The notes under the pieces were generated by a model. The model did not search any database, was not told the DNA's origin, and was given only the letters and a program-made list of their open reading frames with translations. Shown here one piece after another: positions 63,984 to 64,000 of a stretch of 64,000 nucleotides of DNA (the stretch's first letter is position 1; the number at the start of each line of letters is the position of its first letter). Source of the stretch: Treponema sp. Marseille-Q4130 (GTDB lineage: Bacteria; Spirochaetota; Spirochaetia; Treponematales; Treponemataceae); NCBI RefSeq assembly GCF_014334325.1, contig NZ_JACSET010000003.1, forward strand, positions 269,835 to 333,834, in the 5' to 3' direction. Position numbers and translations under genes: made by a program.

Positions 63984-64000
63984 AGTAATTGATTCTAAAT

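Overview
The window looks like chromosome from a spirochaete of the Treponema type. The evidence is indirect: moderate GC content in the core genes, many sugar ABC transporters whose binding proteins sit next to their permeases but have no ATPase gene nearby, very large secreted Ig-like-repeat proteins, a periplasmic protein set with signal peptides or lipoboxes, AddAB, acetate kinase, and an EarP/EF-P(Arg32) pair. No rRNA or tRNA gene was seen, so genus is an inference. Two stretches are clearly more AT-rich than the rest and look acquired: about 26.5-28.9 kb and everything after about 61.95 kb.

Layout. 0-0.35 kb: end of a family-1 solute-binding protein. 0.66-9.7 kb: a carbohydrate uptake and hydrolysis locus (YesM/YesN-type sensor pair, binding protein, GH32 beta-fructosidase, two permeases, HAD phosphatase), flanked by two diverged 125-bp direct repeats. 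9.9-26.3 kb: a small zinc-ribbon protein and two giant Ig-like surface proteins (1558 and 3199 residues) either side of an anchored binding-protein-like gene. 26.5-28.9 kb: a toxin-antitoxin island (Phd/RelE-type pair, broken vapBC, plsC remnant, hicAB, antitoxin remnant) ending in an attC-like hairpin. 28.9-33.8 kb: lspA, a small membrane protein, MTA/SAH nucleosidase, a DUF1538 membrane protein, a double-PII protein and birA. 33.8-36 kb: C39-like peptidase and ackA on the minus strand. 36-40.4 kb: a second sugar ABC operon and a trans-sulfuration PLP enzyme. 40.45-40.77 kb: two tandem cloverleaf-like repeats. 40.75-47.2 kb: a TrpX-like binding protein, a Wzz/SLBB polysaccharide pair, a ModF-like double ABC ATPase and a GH18 protein. 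47.2-53.8 kb: addB-addA. 54.2-60.4 kb: a compact four-way-junction element before a duplicated-domain secreted protein, ychF, a phosphohexomutase, an SGNH hydrolase, earP and efp. 60.7-61.6 kb: an AbiE-like nucleotidyltransferase pair. 61.7-61.96 kb: a recQ remnant cut at an inverted-repeat boundary. 62.1-64 kb: AT-rich genes of unknown function.

How it works together. The first locus senses an extracellular signal, imports a fructose-containing sugar and hydrolyses it. Both sugar ABC systems presumably share an ATPase encoded elsewhere. The mtnN-DUF1538-PII-birA genes form a tightly packed operon in which a PII-type sensor is probably coupled to a membrane protein of unknown cargo. earP and efp together give rhamnosylated EF-P.

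The most unusual material is non-coding: structured, repeated intergenic elements. In two pairs of copies the bases change on both sides of a stem, so the fold is kept while the sequence diverges.
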